Assembly: GCA_017856985.1 (NCBI GenBank)
Contig: JAFMEA010000017.1
Location: 1-44,579 of the forward strand
Length of the DNA stretch: 44,579 nt
Source: Planktomarina sp.
GTDB taxonomy: Bacteria; Pseudomonadota; Alphaproteobacteria; Rhodobacterales; Rhodobacteraceae
Direction: 5' to 3'
Part shown: positions 24,368-33,713 of the stretch, piece after piece
How positions within the stretch are numbered: the stretch's first letter is position 1
How the letters are laid out: the number at the start of each line of letters is the position of its first letter
Notes under the pieces: model-generated
What the model saw: only the letters and a program-made list of their open reading frames with translations
What the model was told of the DNA's origin: nothing
Databases searched by the model: none
Translations under genes and position numbers: made by a program

Positions 24368-26607
24368 GTATTTTTTTTCACCCAATTTATTACTGAAGTT
24401 CTAACTGATTCATGCCCTTCGTTACGTGATTGGTCAATCACGAATTTTACATCTTTTAGATCCACCCTGCGAATTAAGTACTTAACTGGAGCTATTGAGG
24501 CTGGTCTCATCGATAGATTCTTGATGCCTAGTGCTGCAAAACATATTGCATCAATGGGCCGACCAGCGTCTTCACCGCAATATGACAGTTCTGTATTTGA
24601 GGCTCGTGCGCGTTCCACAATTTGTTCTAGGAAATTTAGAAAACTGGTATTTAAAGTATCGTAACGCCGGCGCACTCGTTCGTTTTCTCTATCCGCTGCA
24701 AAAAAGAACTGCTTTAAATCATTTCCGCCGATAGACAGAAAATCTACTTCCTCAAAGAACTGATTTGGTGCGTAGGCCAGCGAAGGAGTTTCTAGCATCG
24801 CCCCAACCTTTATATTTGAAGGCAGTTCATGCCCCAACTTAGTCTCCCGAGTAATGGCCCTATGCAACTCAGCTTTGGCTCCTTGGAATTCGCCATATTG
24901 GGCGACAAAAGGAAACATCACAGAAAGGTCCTGCCCAGCGGTTGCGCGCAAAAGAGCCTGCAACTGCATACGCAATATTCCAGGTTTATCAAGTCCTACC
25001 CTTATTGCTCGCCATCCCATTGCAGGATTCGGTTCGTCTTGGGGTGCCATGTAGGATAATACTTTATCTGAACCAATATCCAAAGTGCGAAAGGTTACGT
25101 TGTGACCTTTCGCGGCGTTTATCACGCGAGCATATTGGGTAACTAGTTCTGCACGTTTTGGCATTTGGTTCTGAGTTAAAAACTGTAGTTCGGTCCGAAA
25201 CAGGCCCACTCCCTCAGCCCCTGAGCTTGTAAGAGAGGGCAGGTCGGCCATTAGTCCTGCGTTCATTAAAAGTTTGATAACTGATCCACATTTAGCCTGT
25301 GCGGGTTTTTTACGAAGTTTTATATAGCGATCTGCCTCTTGTCGCTGCATCGCTATTTTGTCTTGAACAGCTTTCAGAACTCCTTCATCGGGTCGAAGAT
25401 GCGCGGACCCTTGATCTCCATCTACTAGAATGAGATCTCCATTTAGAGCTTCTGTTAAAATGCCCTTTGCATGGATTACCAAAGGAATGGCTAGGGCACG
25501 CGCAACTATGGCTGCGTGGGAACCGACTGAGCCCTCTTCAAGCACGATACCTCTAAGGTTTCGCCCATAGTCTAACAATTCTGCAGGTCCAATGTTTTGT
25601 GCAACCAAAATTGGGTTATTAGGAATTTCAGCACCTGTATCGTCACCCTGACCGGTGAGAAGGCGCAACAACCGATTGGAAAGGTCATCGATATCGTGAA
25701 GGCGCTCACGTAGGTAGGGATCATTGGATTGTCCAATTCTGCTTCGGGCTGTGGATTGTTCTTTTTCAACTGCCGCTTCGGCAGATAGGCCTCTTTGGAT
25801 ATCCTCTTCCATGCGCCGTCGCCAACCTTTCGAATTAGCGAACATTTTATATGCTTCTAAAACTTCTAGCTGCTCAGAATCCCCACTTTGGGCGTCAGAT
25901 AGCATTTGATCGACTGAAACGCGCAAACGGTCTAAAGCCTCTTCTAGGCGACCTTGTTCAATATCTGGATCATCTGCGATTGGATTTGTAACTACCACCC
26001 GTGGTTCATGCAGGTATACAGCGCCTTCAGCCACGCCCTCCTGTGCGCTCAGAGCTGTAAAGGTGATAGGCTTTTGGTGTCGGGCGGATAGCGCATCTCC
26101 GTCACCAATAAACGCGCCTAATTCGGTCATTTCAGCTAGGACCATTGCTACAACTTCCAACGCGTATATTTCATCAGCTGAGAATTCACGTGTAGCTTTT
26201 GACTGGACAACCAATACTCCAAGAGATTCGCCAAGGCGTTGTATGGGTACCCCTAGAAATGAAGAATAAATTTCTTCTCCTGTTTCAGGCATATATCTGA
26301 AACCTTTGGAAGCTGGCGCGTCAGCAGTATTTATTGTTTGATTGAATCGAGCGACACGGCCTACAAGGCCTTCACCTCTTCGCAGTCGAGTCTGATGAAC
26401 TGCTGTTGCGTTTAAGCCTTCAGTCGCACAAAGTTCGAGAGTTTCCGTATCACGGAACAAATAAATGGAGCAAACTTCTGAACCCATTGAATGCGCTGTG
26501 AGCTGTACAATTTTATTTAAACGAGCCTGACCTGCAGAGTCCTCTGCCATCGCATCTCGCAATGCAACAAGCAGTTTACGGCTTTCACTCTCTGAAGCTT
26601 GGACCAT
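24364..26607 (-). CDS. ptsP: Phosphoenolpyruvate-protein phosphotransferase PtsP (enzyme I-Ntr)
   Basis: First enzyme of the nitrogen-related phosphotransferase system; it autophosphorylates with PEP and passes phosphate to NPr. The 747-residue protein begins with a GAF domain (about residues 20-165), which in this family senses glutamine or 2-oxoglutarate. Next come an enzyme I N-terminal region, the phosphohistidine H364 in GSVGSHAAIVARALAIP, and a PEP-binding barrel with DIGSDKVLSYM, SIGGNDLKQFF and ELSYCGEDAGRP. It lies 15 bases downstream of lysC on the same strand and is probably co-transcribed with it. NPr and EIIA-Ntr genes are not in the window. Confidence 0.96.
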   Translation of the reverse strand: MVQASESESRKLLVALRDAMAEDSAGQARLNKIVQLTAHSMGSEVCSIYLFRDTETLELCATEGLNATAVHQTRLRRGEGLVGRVARFNQTINTADAPASKGFRYMPETGEEIYSSFLGVPIQRLGESLGVLVVQSKATREFSADEIYALEVVAMVLAEMTELGAFIGDGDALSARHQKPITFTALSAQEGVAEGAVYLHEPRVVVTNPIADDPDIEQGRLEEALDRLRVSVDQMLSDAQSGDSEQLEVLEAYKMFANSKGWRRRMEEDIQRGLSAEAAVEKEQSTARSRIGQSNDPYLRERLHDIDDLSNRLLRLLTGQGDDTGAEIPNNPILVAQNIGPAELLDYGRNLRGIVLEEGSVGSHAAIVARALAIPLVIHAKGILTEALNGDLILVDGDQGSAHLRPDEGVLKAVQDKIAMQRQEADRYIKLRKKPAQAKCGSVIKLLMNAGLMADLPSLTSSGAEGVGLFRTELQFLTQNQMPKRAELVTQYARVINAAKGHNVTFRTLDIGSDKVLSYMAPQDEPNPAMGWRAIRVGLDKPGILRMQLQALLRATAGQDLSVMFPFVAQYGEFQGAKAELHRAITRETKLGHELPSNIKVGAMLETPSLAYAPNQFFEEVDFLSIGGNDLKQFFFAADRENERVRRRYDTLNTSFLNFLEQIVERARASNTELSYCGEDAGRPIDAICFAALGIKNLSMRPASIAPVKYLIRRVDLKDVKFVIDQSRNEGHESVRTSVINWVKKNT

Positions 26608-26622
26608 TTAAAACCGTGCTCC

Positions 26623-27861
26623 CTAGGCTACTTTCTCCAATTCAAAGGCATCATGCAGCGTTTGTACTGCTAGTTCCATATATTTTCTCTCTATCAGCAC
26701 GGAAATTTTAATTTCTGACGTTGTTATGACTTTAATGTTTATGCCTTCTCCGTGTAACGCTTCAAACATAGTGGCGGCCACACCGGCATGGCTTCGCATT
26801 CCAATTCCAACAACTGACACCTTTGCCACTGACTCATCGGCAACCAGATTGTGGTAATTAATAGTTCCGGTATCTTTTGCAGTTTGGAGAGATTTTTCTG
26901 CGCGTAAAACTTGGTCGGTAGGACAGGAAAATGTCATATCCGTGCGCCCATCTTCACTAATATTTTGAACAATCATATCCACATTCACTCCGGATTTTGA
27001 CAGTGGGCCAAAAATGGCGGCTGCAATTCCGGGCCGATCTGCGACGGAAATTAAAGTCATTTTTGCTTCATCCCGACTGTAGGCTACGCCTGCGACAACA
27101 TTTGATTCCATAATTTCCTCCTCCGCACAAACTAATGTGCCTGCCGAATCTGATGGTTTTTCGAAAGAGCTAAGGACCCTTAAGCGTACATTATACCTCA
27201 TCGCTAACTCTACAGAACGTGTTTGTAATACCTTTGCTCCCAGAGAAGCTAGTTCAAGCATTTCTTCAAAAGCTATTTTTTCAAGTTTGCGGGCGTCGGT
27301 AGATATTCGAGGGTCGGTTGTGTATATTCCATCCACATCTGTAAAAATATCACAGCGCTCTGCTTTAAACGCAGCTGCGAATGCGACGGCGGTTGTATCC
27401 GAGCCGCCTCGTCCGAGTGTCGTGATCCTTCCTCTAGGGCTTACGCCTTGAAACCCAGCCACAACAGCTACTTGCACGCCATTTGCAAAACTAGCTTCTA
27501 AATTTTTTGTAGGAATTTCTTCGATGCGCGCGTTGCTGTGCATGTCTGTGGTTTGAACAGGCACTTGCCAACCCTGCCAACTTTGTGCCGAAATATCCAT
27601 TTCCTGGAGTGTTAGGGCCATAATTCCAGCTGTTATATTTTCGCCTGATGAAACGACAGCATCATATTCTTGGGTGTCATAAAGATTGGAAGTTTCGTTA
27701 ACCCATTCAACCAATTCATTAGTTTTTCCAGACATTGCTGAAACAATTACAATTATTTGATACCCTTGAATTACTTCAAGTTTAATTCGTTCAGCCGCCT
27801 GGCGGATTCGATCTAGGTTGGCAACGGAAGTTCCACCGAATTTCATAACCAAACAAGGCAT
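26623..27861 (-). CDS. lysC: Aspartate kinase
   Basis: Catalyses the first step of the aspartate pathway to lysine, threonine and methionine. The kinase domain starts MPCLVMKFGGTSV and includes GRGGSDTTAVA and CDIFTDVDGIYTTDPR. Two ACT domains follow from about residue 265 and probably bind lysine and/or threonine for feedback control. The open frame extends to a TTG at 27921, but the ATG at 27861 gives a 412-residue protein that begins right at the conserved motif, as relatives do; AAGGA lies about 13 bases upstream. Its pathway partner thrC is encoded in the cox run. Confidence 0.95.
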   Translation of the reverse strand: MPCLVMKFGGTSVANLDRIRQAAERIKLEVIQGYQIIVIVSAMSGKTNELVEWVNETSNLYDTQEYDAVVSSGENITAGIMALTLQEMDISAQSWQGWQVPVQTTDMHSNARIEEIPTKNLEASFANGVQVAVVAGFQGVSPRGRITTLGRGGSDTTAVAFAAAFKAERCDIFTDVDGIYTTDPRISTDARKLEKIAFEEMLELASLGAKVLQTRSVELAMRYNVRLRVLSSFEKPSDSAGTLVCAEEEIMESNVVAGVAYSRDEAKMTLISVADRPGIAAAIFGPLSKSGVNVDMIVQNISEDGRTDMTFSCPTDQVLRAEKSLQTAKDTGTINYHNLVADESVAKVSVVGIGMRSHAGVAATMFEALHGEGINIKVITTSEIKISVLIERKYMELAVQTLHDAFELEKVA

Positions 27862-27949
27862 GGCGTTTCTAAATTCCTTTAGTTTCTGAGGTTTCGTATG
27901 CTTTTGCGTTATCAAGGGCAAGTGTTTCTAGCATCGAATTTTTATAAGT

Positions 27950-28372
27950 TTAATTGATTTTACGCTTTGGCATGAAGGGTAAGGGAGTGACGGGAACACC
28001 ATCTTCAATCAAGGCTTTAGCTTCTTCCGGCTTAGCCTCTCCATAGATTGACCTCGAGGGCTGATCACCATCGTGCATTGCGCGCGCTTCGGTTGCGAAA
28101 TTCATACCCACGTAATCTGAGTTTTTTTCCACTTCTAATTTTAATTTTGCCAATGCCTTTTCAATATCGCCTTTTGGCGCAGTTAAGGATCTCTTGTCTT
28201 TTATTTTTTTTGTGGTGATTTTAGGTGCCATCAAGGATTTGGAAATGTTACTATCCCCACAATGTATACAGCTTAACAGCCCAGAATTGGCCAGTTTTTC
28301 AAATGCATCTGAAGATTGAAACCAACTGTCAAAACTATGATCATTATTACATTTCATCGAAAAGCGTATCAT
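27950..28372 (-). CDS. DUF1178 family protein
   Basis: A 140-residue protein of the alphaproteobacterial/betaproteobacterial DUF1178 family, function unknown. The N-terminus MIRFSMKCNNDHSFDSWF has a cysteine and histidine, and CIHCG follows at about residue 38, so a small zinc-binding knuckle is likely. The middle is lysine-rich and charged. A GTG at 28387 opens the frame, but the ATG at 28372 has GGGAG eight bases upstream and matches the family start (MIRY/MIRF). The spacer to lysC is short. Confidence 0.88.
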   Translation of the reverse strand: MIRFSMKCNNDHSFDSWFQSSDAFEKLANSGLLSCIHCGDSNISKSLMAPKITTKKIKDKRSLTAPKGDIEKALAKLKLEVEKNSDYVGMNFATEARAMHDGDQPSRSIYGEAKPEEAKALIEDGVPVTPLPFMPKRKIN

Positions 28373-28461
28373 CGCGTATTCTCCCACGCTTTTTGATGCC
28401 TAGTTAGTATTACTATTGGGTCTAGATCAAGTAGCCAAGAACCTTGAGACATTTCTAATTT

Positions 28462-28926
28462 TTAACTCTCATCAAAGGATTTAATTAACTGTGCTAATCC
28501 TGGTTCTGCCACACATTTGGCGGCATTAAGTCTACTAAACCATTTACGCTTTCGTTCAAGTTTTTCGGGATAATCTGAAAGAATTTTTTGTACTTTTAAA
28601 GAAAATACTGTTACGTTGCATAAATAGATTTTACTAAATTCTACCTTTTTCTCATAGCAATAAACTCCTATTGGCCTTTCATCGGTTTTGCCCCTTGCAC
28701 CTGCTTCTTCAAAGGCCTCGTTTGCCGCGCTTTCTCCGGGTGTCATGTTGTTTTCTGGCCAACCTTTGGGAAGGATCCAACGTTTGGTGCGGCGTGACGT
28801 AATAAGCAGAAATTCAATTTGATCATTTTTAAAACGGTAACACAGAGCACCGAATTGTGATCTAACATGGCGTTTTTGCTTTGGATCAATCAAAAGGGGT
28901 AGTTGAATCGGATGTATACTGCTCAT
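28462..28926 (-). CDS. Nudix hydrolase with a degenerate Nudix box
   Basis: A 154-residue protein of the diphosphoinositol polyphosphate phosphohydrolase-like Nudix subgroup. The box region reads WILPKGWPENNMTPG followed by ESAANEAFEEAG. The catalytic glutamates of the REUxEE part are kept (NEAFEEAG), but the arginine is Asn and the upstream Glu of Gx5E is Met, so metal-dependent hydrolysis is probable but not certain. An aromatic/basic segment follows (KRKWFSRLNAA). The gene is AT-rich and stands alone, with 150 bases before the cytochrome gene upstream on the same strand. Its substrate is unknown. Confidence 0.88.
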   Translation of the reverse strand: MSSIHPIQLPLLIDPKQKRHVRSQFGALCYRFKNDQIEFLLITSRRTKRWILPKGWPENNMTPGESAANEAFEEAGARGKTDERPIGVYCYEKKVEFSKIYLCNVTVFSLKVQKILSDYPEKLERKRKWFSRLNAAKCVAEPGLAQLIKSFDES

Positions 28927-29076
28927 TTTTGTTTTTTCTTTATCGTTAATAAGTTTATAACATGAGCTGGATCAAAATACAAAAAAAGTTAAAGTCTCAA
29001 TAGCAATGATTAACAAATTGAAAACCTGGGTAAGTGAAAGCTGGAAAAGTGCTCATTCGGTTCGTTGACGACTAAG

Positions 29077-29598
29077 TCATGCTATGTCGTCCTCATTTTC
29101 TTTCCAAAATGGTGGCATTGAATTCCAAACGCCATCATTTTTTAATCGATGAAATATTGCCGCAATAACATGAATTGAAATAAGCCAGTATATTAATGAT
29201 ACGGAAAACTCATGTACCCAGATTACAAGCTCAATTAATAGCCCATCCTTTAAGCCTAACCAGAAAAGGTATCCTATCATCATGCCTGAGCATGCTATCG
29301 CAGCAAGGCAAATATACATTGAGTAATGTACTATTTTGGCCGCTAACCGTTGAGACCTTGGAGTGTCTTCTGGCAGAGAAGTTTCTTGTGTTTTGGTCAT
29401 ATAAAAAAATCGAAAAATAAGAAATGATAAGAAGAACAAAGCAAATAACATTTCAAACTTAAGAAGATAAATGTCTTCCAATTGATTAATATTATCTATC
29501 TGCTTGAAAATACCGTACGCAAATAAAAATATAAAACTCCAATGAAGAAGTTTTGCCAGAAAACTATAATTTGCTTTAGTACCTTTATTTGTTTTCAT
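29077..29598 (-). CDS. Cytochrome b561-family membrane protein
   Basis: A 173-residue protein with four membrane helices (about residues 16-30, 44-66, 90-112 and 122-155) and histidines placed for two b-type haems: H19 in LLHWSF, one in IVHYSMY, one in WVHEFS, and those in SIHVIAAIFHR. This is the prokaryotic (CybB-like) b561 pattern, a family that moves electrons between quinol and periplasmic partners and in some cases oxidises superoxide. Its ATG lies inside the 3' end of the TerC-family gene (14-base overlap), so both are made from one transcript. The gene is notably AT-rich: 29401-29460 has only 12 G/C of 60. Confidence 0.88.
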   Translation of the reverse strand: MKTNKGTKANYSFLAKLLHWSFIFLFAYGIFKQIDNINQLEDIYLLKFEMLFALFFLSFLIFRFFYMTKTQETSLPEDTPRSQRLAAKIVHYSMYICLAAIACSGMMIGYLFWLGLKDGLLIELVIWVHEFSVSLIYWLISIHVIAAIFHRLKNDGVWNSMPPFWKENEDDIA

Positions 29599-30442
29599 GA
29601 TTATTGGTTTTTGGTTGGTTAGGATTAGAATGGTTTTCTGCTATAGCCCGTTCGGCGTTCAACTTGCGGCTGTAATTTGACTGTATTATTTCTACCAAAA
29701 ATAAAACTACAACTGCAAAATAAAAAGTTGTTTTGGACATTGGAACCAATGCATAGCCAAAGATCTTTACCGCTAGGCTTTGGTCGTGCATTGCATGGCT
29801 AGCAGCAACTCCGGCCTCTCCAATCAACACCACACCAACTATGAGTAAGATAAACAGACCTAATACCTCATACATCCGGTTTTTTTCTAAAAACTTCGTT
29901 ACACCATCTGCCAAGAGAAGCATGGCTAAGCCGGAAAGAACAATTGCGATGGCTAATATCGGAAATACGTCTGTAATAGCCAACGCTGACAATACAGAGT
30001 CAAAGCTGAATATAAGGTTCATGAGCACTATTAGTGAAACGACAGCGACAGCCGATTTGCCTTGTTTGTGGTCAAGGCTGTTCCCTAAGTTGTGAACTGA
30101 TAGCATATGGCTTATCTCTTTTACCGCCGTATACATGATGAAAACGCCACCAATGAGAAAAACGCATGTGGCAAAATTTATTCCACCAGAAACAATTGGA
30201 CCAGTGAGTATCAAGAATGGCTCTTGTAGTCTTCCAATCAATTGGATCATCGCAAATAAAAGGATTACGCGTAGCGCCACCGCAATTATAATCCCCCAAT
30301 ATCTCACGCGTTTTTGATGTTTCAAGGGCGCGCGTTGGCTCTCAATTGAAATGTATAAAAGGTTGTCAAAACCTAATACTGCTTGCAAAAAACACAACAT
30401 GATTAGGTTAAATGCGTTTTCAATAGTAAAAAGATCAGTCAT
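29585..30442 (-). CDS. TerC-family integral membrane protein
   Basis: A 285-residue protein with about seven membrane helices and the acidic motifs of the TerC/Alx/YkoY superfamily: FDNLLYI near residues 25-31 (D26, N27) and FSFDSVLSAL in the middle. Members of this superfamily export manganese or are linked to tellurite resistance and metalation of secreted proteins. The C-terminal part (ESIRKLNAE-like region) is charged and cytoplasmic. It overlaps the start of the b561 gene by 14 bases, forming a two-gene unit. No tellurite-resistance (ter) neighbours are present, so manganese handling is the more plausible role, as inference. Confidence 0.87.
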   Translation of the reverse strand: MTDLFTIENAFNLIMLCFLQAVLGFDNLLYISIESQRAPLKHQKRVRYWGIIIAVALRVILLFAMIQLIGRLQEPFLILTGPIVSGGINFATCVFLIGGVFIMYTAVKEISHMLSVHNLGNSLDHKQGKSAVAVVSLIVLMNLIFSFDSVLSALAITDVFPILAIAIVLSGLAMLLLADGVTKFLEKNRMYEVLGLFILLIVGVVLIGEAGVAASHAMHDQSLAVKIFGYALVPMSKTTFYFAVVVLFLVEIIQSNYSRKLNAERAIAENHSNPNQPKTNNHENK

Positions 30443-30497
30443 TTATCCAATACCTTGTATTTTGATTTGGCCGATTTTAACGTTATCATACAAAAAC

Positions 30498-31283
30498 TCA
30501 ACTACGCGATGATGATTTTTTGTTCGTTTTGCGTGGAACAATTTTAGGTTTAGTTGACCATCCTAATTGATCTGCAAGTACGCGCCGCTTAACTTCCTCG
30601 ACCTCTCCAGGTTTCAAATCTCGTAGCTGAAACGGGCCGTATGATATTCGAATTAGCCGATTTACGGTGAAGCCCAAAAACTCCATTGCTCGTCTAATCT
30701 CACGATTTTTTCCTTCCTTCAAGCCAACTGTTAGCCAGAAGTTTGCACCAGTTTGGCGGTCAAGTTGAACGGTCATCGGTTGAAAGTGTTCACCATCAAC
30801 AGTGATGCCTTTGGTTAGTGGTTCGAAAGCGCCCTCACGTGGGTATCCTTTGATGCGCACTCTGTAACGCCTCGTCCATCCCGTACTTGGAAGTTCCAGC
30901 GTGCGCTTTACGCCACCGTCATTTGTCAGTAGCAGTAAACCCTCAGAGCTCATGTCCAGCCGGCCCACTGATACAACCCTGGGCAAGTTTTCAGGTAGAC
31001 TTTCAAACACAGTCTCACGTCCTTTTTCGTCACGTGAGGTTGTTATCAACCCGGATGGTTTGTGATATAGCCAAAGACGTGGCTCTTCAGGGGCTTCCAA
31101 AATAGTGCCGTCAAATTCAACTTTATCAGTCGGATGTACATTTAACGCCGGACTTAAAATCTTTTGTCCATTTACTTTAATCCGTCCGGCAGCAATCAAT
31201 TTCTCAGCATCACGACGACTTGCCACGCCAGCGCGGGCCAGAACTTTAGCGATCCGGTCGCCCTTTGGTGTTTCATCTGCCAT
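30498..31283 (-). CDS. rluB: Pseudouridine synthase, RluB/RsuA family
   Basis: Modifies uridine to pseudouridine in rRNA, most likely 23S (RluB type, around position 2605 in E. coli numbering). The 261-residue protein has an N-terminal S4 RNA-binding domain (about 10-55) and the catalytic motif VGRLDMSSEGLLLLTNDG with D110. Later come GLKEGKNREIRRAMEF and a short basic tail ending in KKSSSRS. It diverges from tadA; the starts are 45 bases apart, so their promoters overlap. RluB is favoured over RsuA by family resemblance; RluE/F cannot be excluded. Confidence 0.92.
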   Translation of the reverse strand: MADETPKGDRIAKVLARAGVASRRDAEKLIAAGRIKVNGQKILSPALNVHPTDKVEFDGTILEAPEEPRLWLYHKPSGLITTSRDEKGRETVFESLPENLPRVVSVGRLDMSSEGLLLLTNDGGVKRTLELPSTGWTRRYRVRIKGYPREGAFEPLTKGITVDGEHFQPMTVQLDRQTGANFWLTVGLKEGKNREIRRAMEFLGFTVNRLIRISYGPFQLRDLKPGEVEEVKRRVLADQLGWSTKPKIVPRKTNKKSSSRS

Positions 31284-31328
31284 GATGACGACTTAGACTG
31301 TGATCAAAGCAAAGCCAAGCGGGGATAC

Positions 31329-31787
31329 ATGTGTTTTAGCAGTCAAATGGATTTAGCTTTAGCGGAGGCGGAAAAGGCTGCTGCGGTTGGTGAAGTGCCA
31401 GTTGGTGCGGTGATAGTCGATCCAAAAGGTACGGTCATAGCATCAGCGGCAAACCGAACACGTCGAGACTCTGATCCCACCGCTCATGCTGAGATATTAG
31501 CAATCCGAAAGGCCGCTAAGTTTTTGGGAAATGATCGCTTGGTAGGTTGTACGATGTACGTGACACTTGAACCATGTGCTATGTGCGCGGGTGCCTTATC
31601 GCATGCTCGCGTCGCTCGAATAATTTATGGGGCACCTGATCCAAAGTCTGGTGGCACAGATCATGGGGCACGGGTGTTCGAGCATTCTCAAACTCATCAT
31701 CGACCCGAAGTCCTTGGTGGCATATCAGAGGCAGCATGCTCTACACTTATTAGCAATTTTTTTAAGACGCGAAGAGCTAAGAGCTAG
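31329..31787 (+). CDS. tadA: tRNA-specific adenosine deaminase
   Basis: Deaminates A34 to inosine in the anticodon wobble position of tRNA-Arg(ACG). The 152-residue protein shows the zinc deaminase signature H53-A-E55 and P-C83-A-M-C86 (EPCAMCAGAL), with E55 as the proton shuttle. The frame stays open further upstream to 31164, but that stretch overlaps the divergent rluB gene and encodes nothing family-like. The ATG at 31329 gives normal length; an ATG at 31347 (start at MDLALAEAE) is the alternative. A GGGGA purine tract precedes the chosen start. Confidence 0.95.
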   Translation: MCFSSQMDLALAEAEKAAAVGEVPVGAVIVDPKGTVIASAANRTRRDSDPTAHAEILAIRKAAKFLGNDRLVGCTMYVTLEPCAMCAGALSHARVARIIYGAPDPKSGGTDHGARVFEHSQTHHRPEVLGGISEAACSTLISNFFKTRRAKS

Positions 31788-31868
31788 CCTGCATGCTGGA
31801 GCACTTGGCAACATGTAAATCCCAAGTTAGTAAACATTTAAAACAAAAATAGAATTGAAGGATCATGG

Positions 31869-32156
31869 ATGTCGATTGACACTAAAACTGCAGCTCGGGT
31901 TGCTAAGCTGGCTAGGATCAAAGTGGATGAAGCAGACCTAACTGCTTTGGCTCAAGAGTTCACAAATATCTTGGGCTTCATTGAGCAGTTAAATGAAGTG
32001 AACGTTGATGGTATTGAACCAATGACTTCAGTAACTCCGCAGCGCCTTTTCCGACGTGACGACGTTGTCAACGATGGCAATCAGCAGAAAGCGGTTTTGC
32101 ACAACGCACCCGATGCTCGCGAGGGATTTTTTGCTGTTCCGATGGTTGTAGAATAA
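31869..32156 (+). CDS. gatC: Aspartyl/glutamyl-tRNA amidotransferase subunit C
   Basis: Small subunit (95 residues) of the GatCAB complex, which converts Glu-tRNA(Gln) and Asp-tRNA(Asn) to the amidated forms. Family marks are [14 protein letters not shown] near the N-terminus, the central [19 protein letters not shown] and the C-terminal [15 protein letters not shown] follows GAAGGATC. The stop shares one base with the gatA start, so the subunits are translationally coupled. gatB is not in the window. Confidence 0.96.
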   Translation: MSIDTKTAARVAKLARIKVDEADLTALAQEFTNILGFIEQLNEVNVDGIEPMTSVTPQRLFRRDDVVNDGNQQKAVLHNAPDAREGFFAVPMVVE

Positions 32157-33640
32157 TGTCTGAATTAATGAAACTTAAATTGGCCGAGGCTCGAGATGCT
32201 TTGCGGGCCGGCCAGATAACTTCAGTAGAATTGACTGATGCATCTTTAAAAGCCATCGATGCGTCGAAGCCCCTGAATGCTTTTGTACACGACACATCTG
32301 AAATTGCGCGTGCTCAGGCAGTTGCGGCTGATGAACGCCTACTAGCAGGTGACGCACCCAACATGTGTGGTTTACCTATTGGCATAAAGGACCTGTTTTG
32401 TACCAATGGGGTTCCCACTCAAGCGGCGAGTGCCATACTGGGTGGGTTTAAGCCACAATATGAATCTACGGTTACGGAAAAATTGTTTAATGACGGTGCA
32501 GTAATGGTTGGAAAGCTAAACATGGATGAGTTTGCCATGGGTTCTTCTAATGAGACTTCTGTATATGGAAACGCTATAAATCCCTGGAAAGTGGATGAAC
32601 GAGACCTTACGCCGGGCGGATCATCTGGAGGATCTGCCGCTGCAGTTGCTGCCGAAACTTGCTTAGCTGCAACTGGTACTGATACCGGTGGCTCGATCCG
32701 CCAACCCGCAGCCTTTACTGGAATTACAGGAATTAAACCGACATATGGCCGGTGTTCACGGTGGGGTATTGTGGCCTTTGCTTCGTCACTTGATCAAGCA
32801 GGACCAGTTACAAAAGATGTGCGAGATGCGGCTATTATGCTGGAAGCAATGGCTGGATTTGATCCAAAAGACAGCACATCTGTAAATTTACCTGTTCCAA
32901 ACTTTGAGGCAGCTTTGACAGGTGATATTAGGGGGAAAACTATAGGTATTCCAAAAGAATACCGAGTGGATGGGATGCCTGATGAACTGGAAACTCTTTG
33001 GGCCAACGGCACTTCAATGTTGCGGGATGCAGGTGCAATTATCAAAGATATTAGTCTGCCACATACGAAGTATGCGCTACCAGCTTATTACGTAATTGCG
33101 CCGGCTGAGGCTTCTTCTAATTTAGCTCGCTATGATGGCGTTCGGTTTGGTCTAAGGGCCAAACTAGATGCTGGTGATGGCATCACTGAGATGTATGAAA
33201 AAACCAGAGCTGATGGGTTTGGAGCTGAGGTTAAGCGTCGGATAATGGTAGGTACATATGTTTTATCCGCCGGCTTTTATGATGCTTACTACAACCGAGC
33301 TCGTCGGGTTCGTGCATTAATTAAAAGAGATTTTGAACGGGTGTTCTCTGATGGTGTTGACGCCATTTTGACCCCATCGACCCCATCTTCAGCGTTTGGA
33401 TTGGGTGAGATGGCTGCTGTTGATCCCGTGAAAATGTATTTATTTGATGTTTTTACGGTAACTGTAAATCTGGCAGGATTGCCTGGAATTTCAGTGCCAG
33501 CAGGGCTTGATTCAAAGGGTTTGCCACTTGGCCTGCAATTGATCGGTCGGCCATGGGAAGAAAGTGAGTTGCTAAATACTGCATTTGCACTTGAAAAATC
33601 TTTAAACTTTAGTGCCAAACCCACCCAGTGGTGGTTATAA
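32156..33640 (+). CDS. gatA: Aspartyl/glutamyl-tRNA amidotransferase subunit A
   Basis: Amidase-signature subunit of GatCAB that frees ammonia from glutamine or asparagine for transamidation. The 494-residue protein contains the Ser-cisSer-Lys triad: K78 in GIKDLFCT, S156 in TPGGSSGGS and the nucleophile S180 in [12 protein letters not shown]. The C-terminal part has [13 protein letters not shown] and [11 protein letters not shown], as expected. It directly follows gatC with a one-base overlap. The 73 bases after it are T-rich, without a convincing hairpin. Confidence 0.97.
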   Translation: MSELMKLKLAEARDALRAGQITSVELTDASLKAIDASKPLNAFVHDTSEIARAQAVAADERLLAGDAPNMCGLPIGIKDLFCTNGVPTQAASAILGGFKPQYESTVTEKLFNDGAVMVGKLNMDEFAMGSSNETSVYGNAINPWKVDERDLTPGGSSGGSAAAVAAETCLAATGTDTGGSIRQPAAFTGITGIKPTYGRCSRWGIVAFASSLDQAGPVTKDVRDAAIMLEAMAGFDPKDSTSVNLPVPNFEAALTGDIRGKTIGIPKEYRVDGMPDELETLWANGTSMLRDAGAIIKDISLPHTKYALPAYYVIAPAEASSNLARYDGVRFGLRAKLDAGDGITEMYEKTRADGFGAEVKRRIMVGTYVLSAGFYDAYYNRARRVRALIKRDFERVFSDGVDAILTPSTPSSAFGLGEMAAVDPVKMYLFDVFTVTVNLAGLPGISVPAGLDSKGLPLGLQLIGRPWEESELLNTAFALEKSLNFSAKPTQWWL

Positions 33641-33713
33641 GTTTTATTTAGTTTTTTTAAGTAAAAGGTGTTTTAATGGGTGTCCAAGACTAAGGTAGAT
33701 AACAAGGAACCAA

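Noticed and set aside
28962-28975. FNR-like dyad ATGAG-CTGG-ATCAA upstream of the Nudix gene
   Set aside because: Only one half-site fits well; the other differs at two positions, so chance similarity is likely.
31164-31328. Upstream extension of tadA by 55 residues
   Set aside because: The extra part overlaps the divergent rluB gene, has no homology-like features and makes the protein longer than the family.
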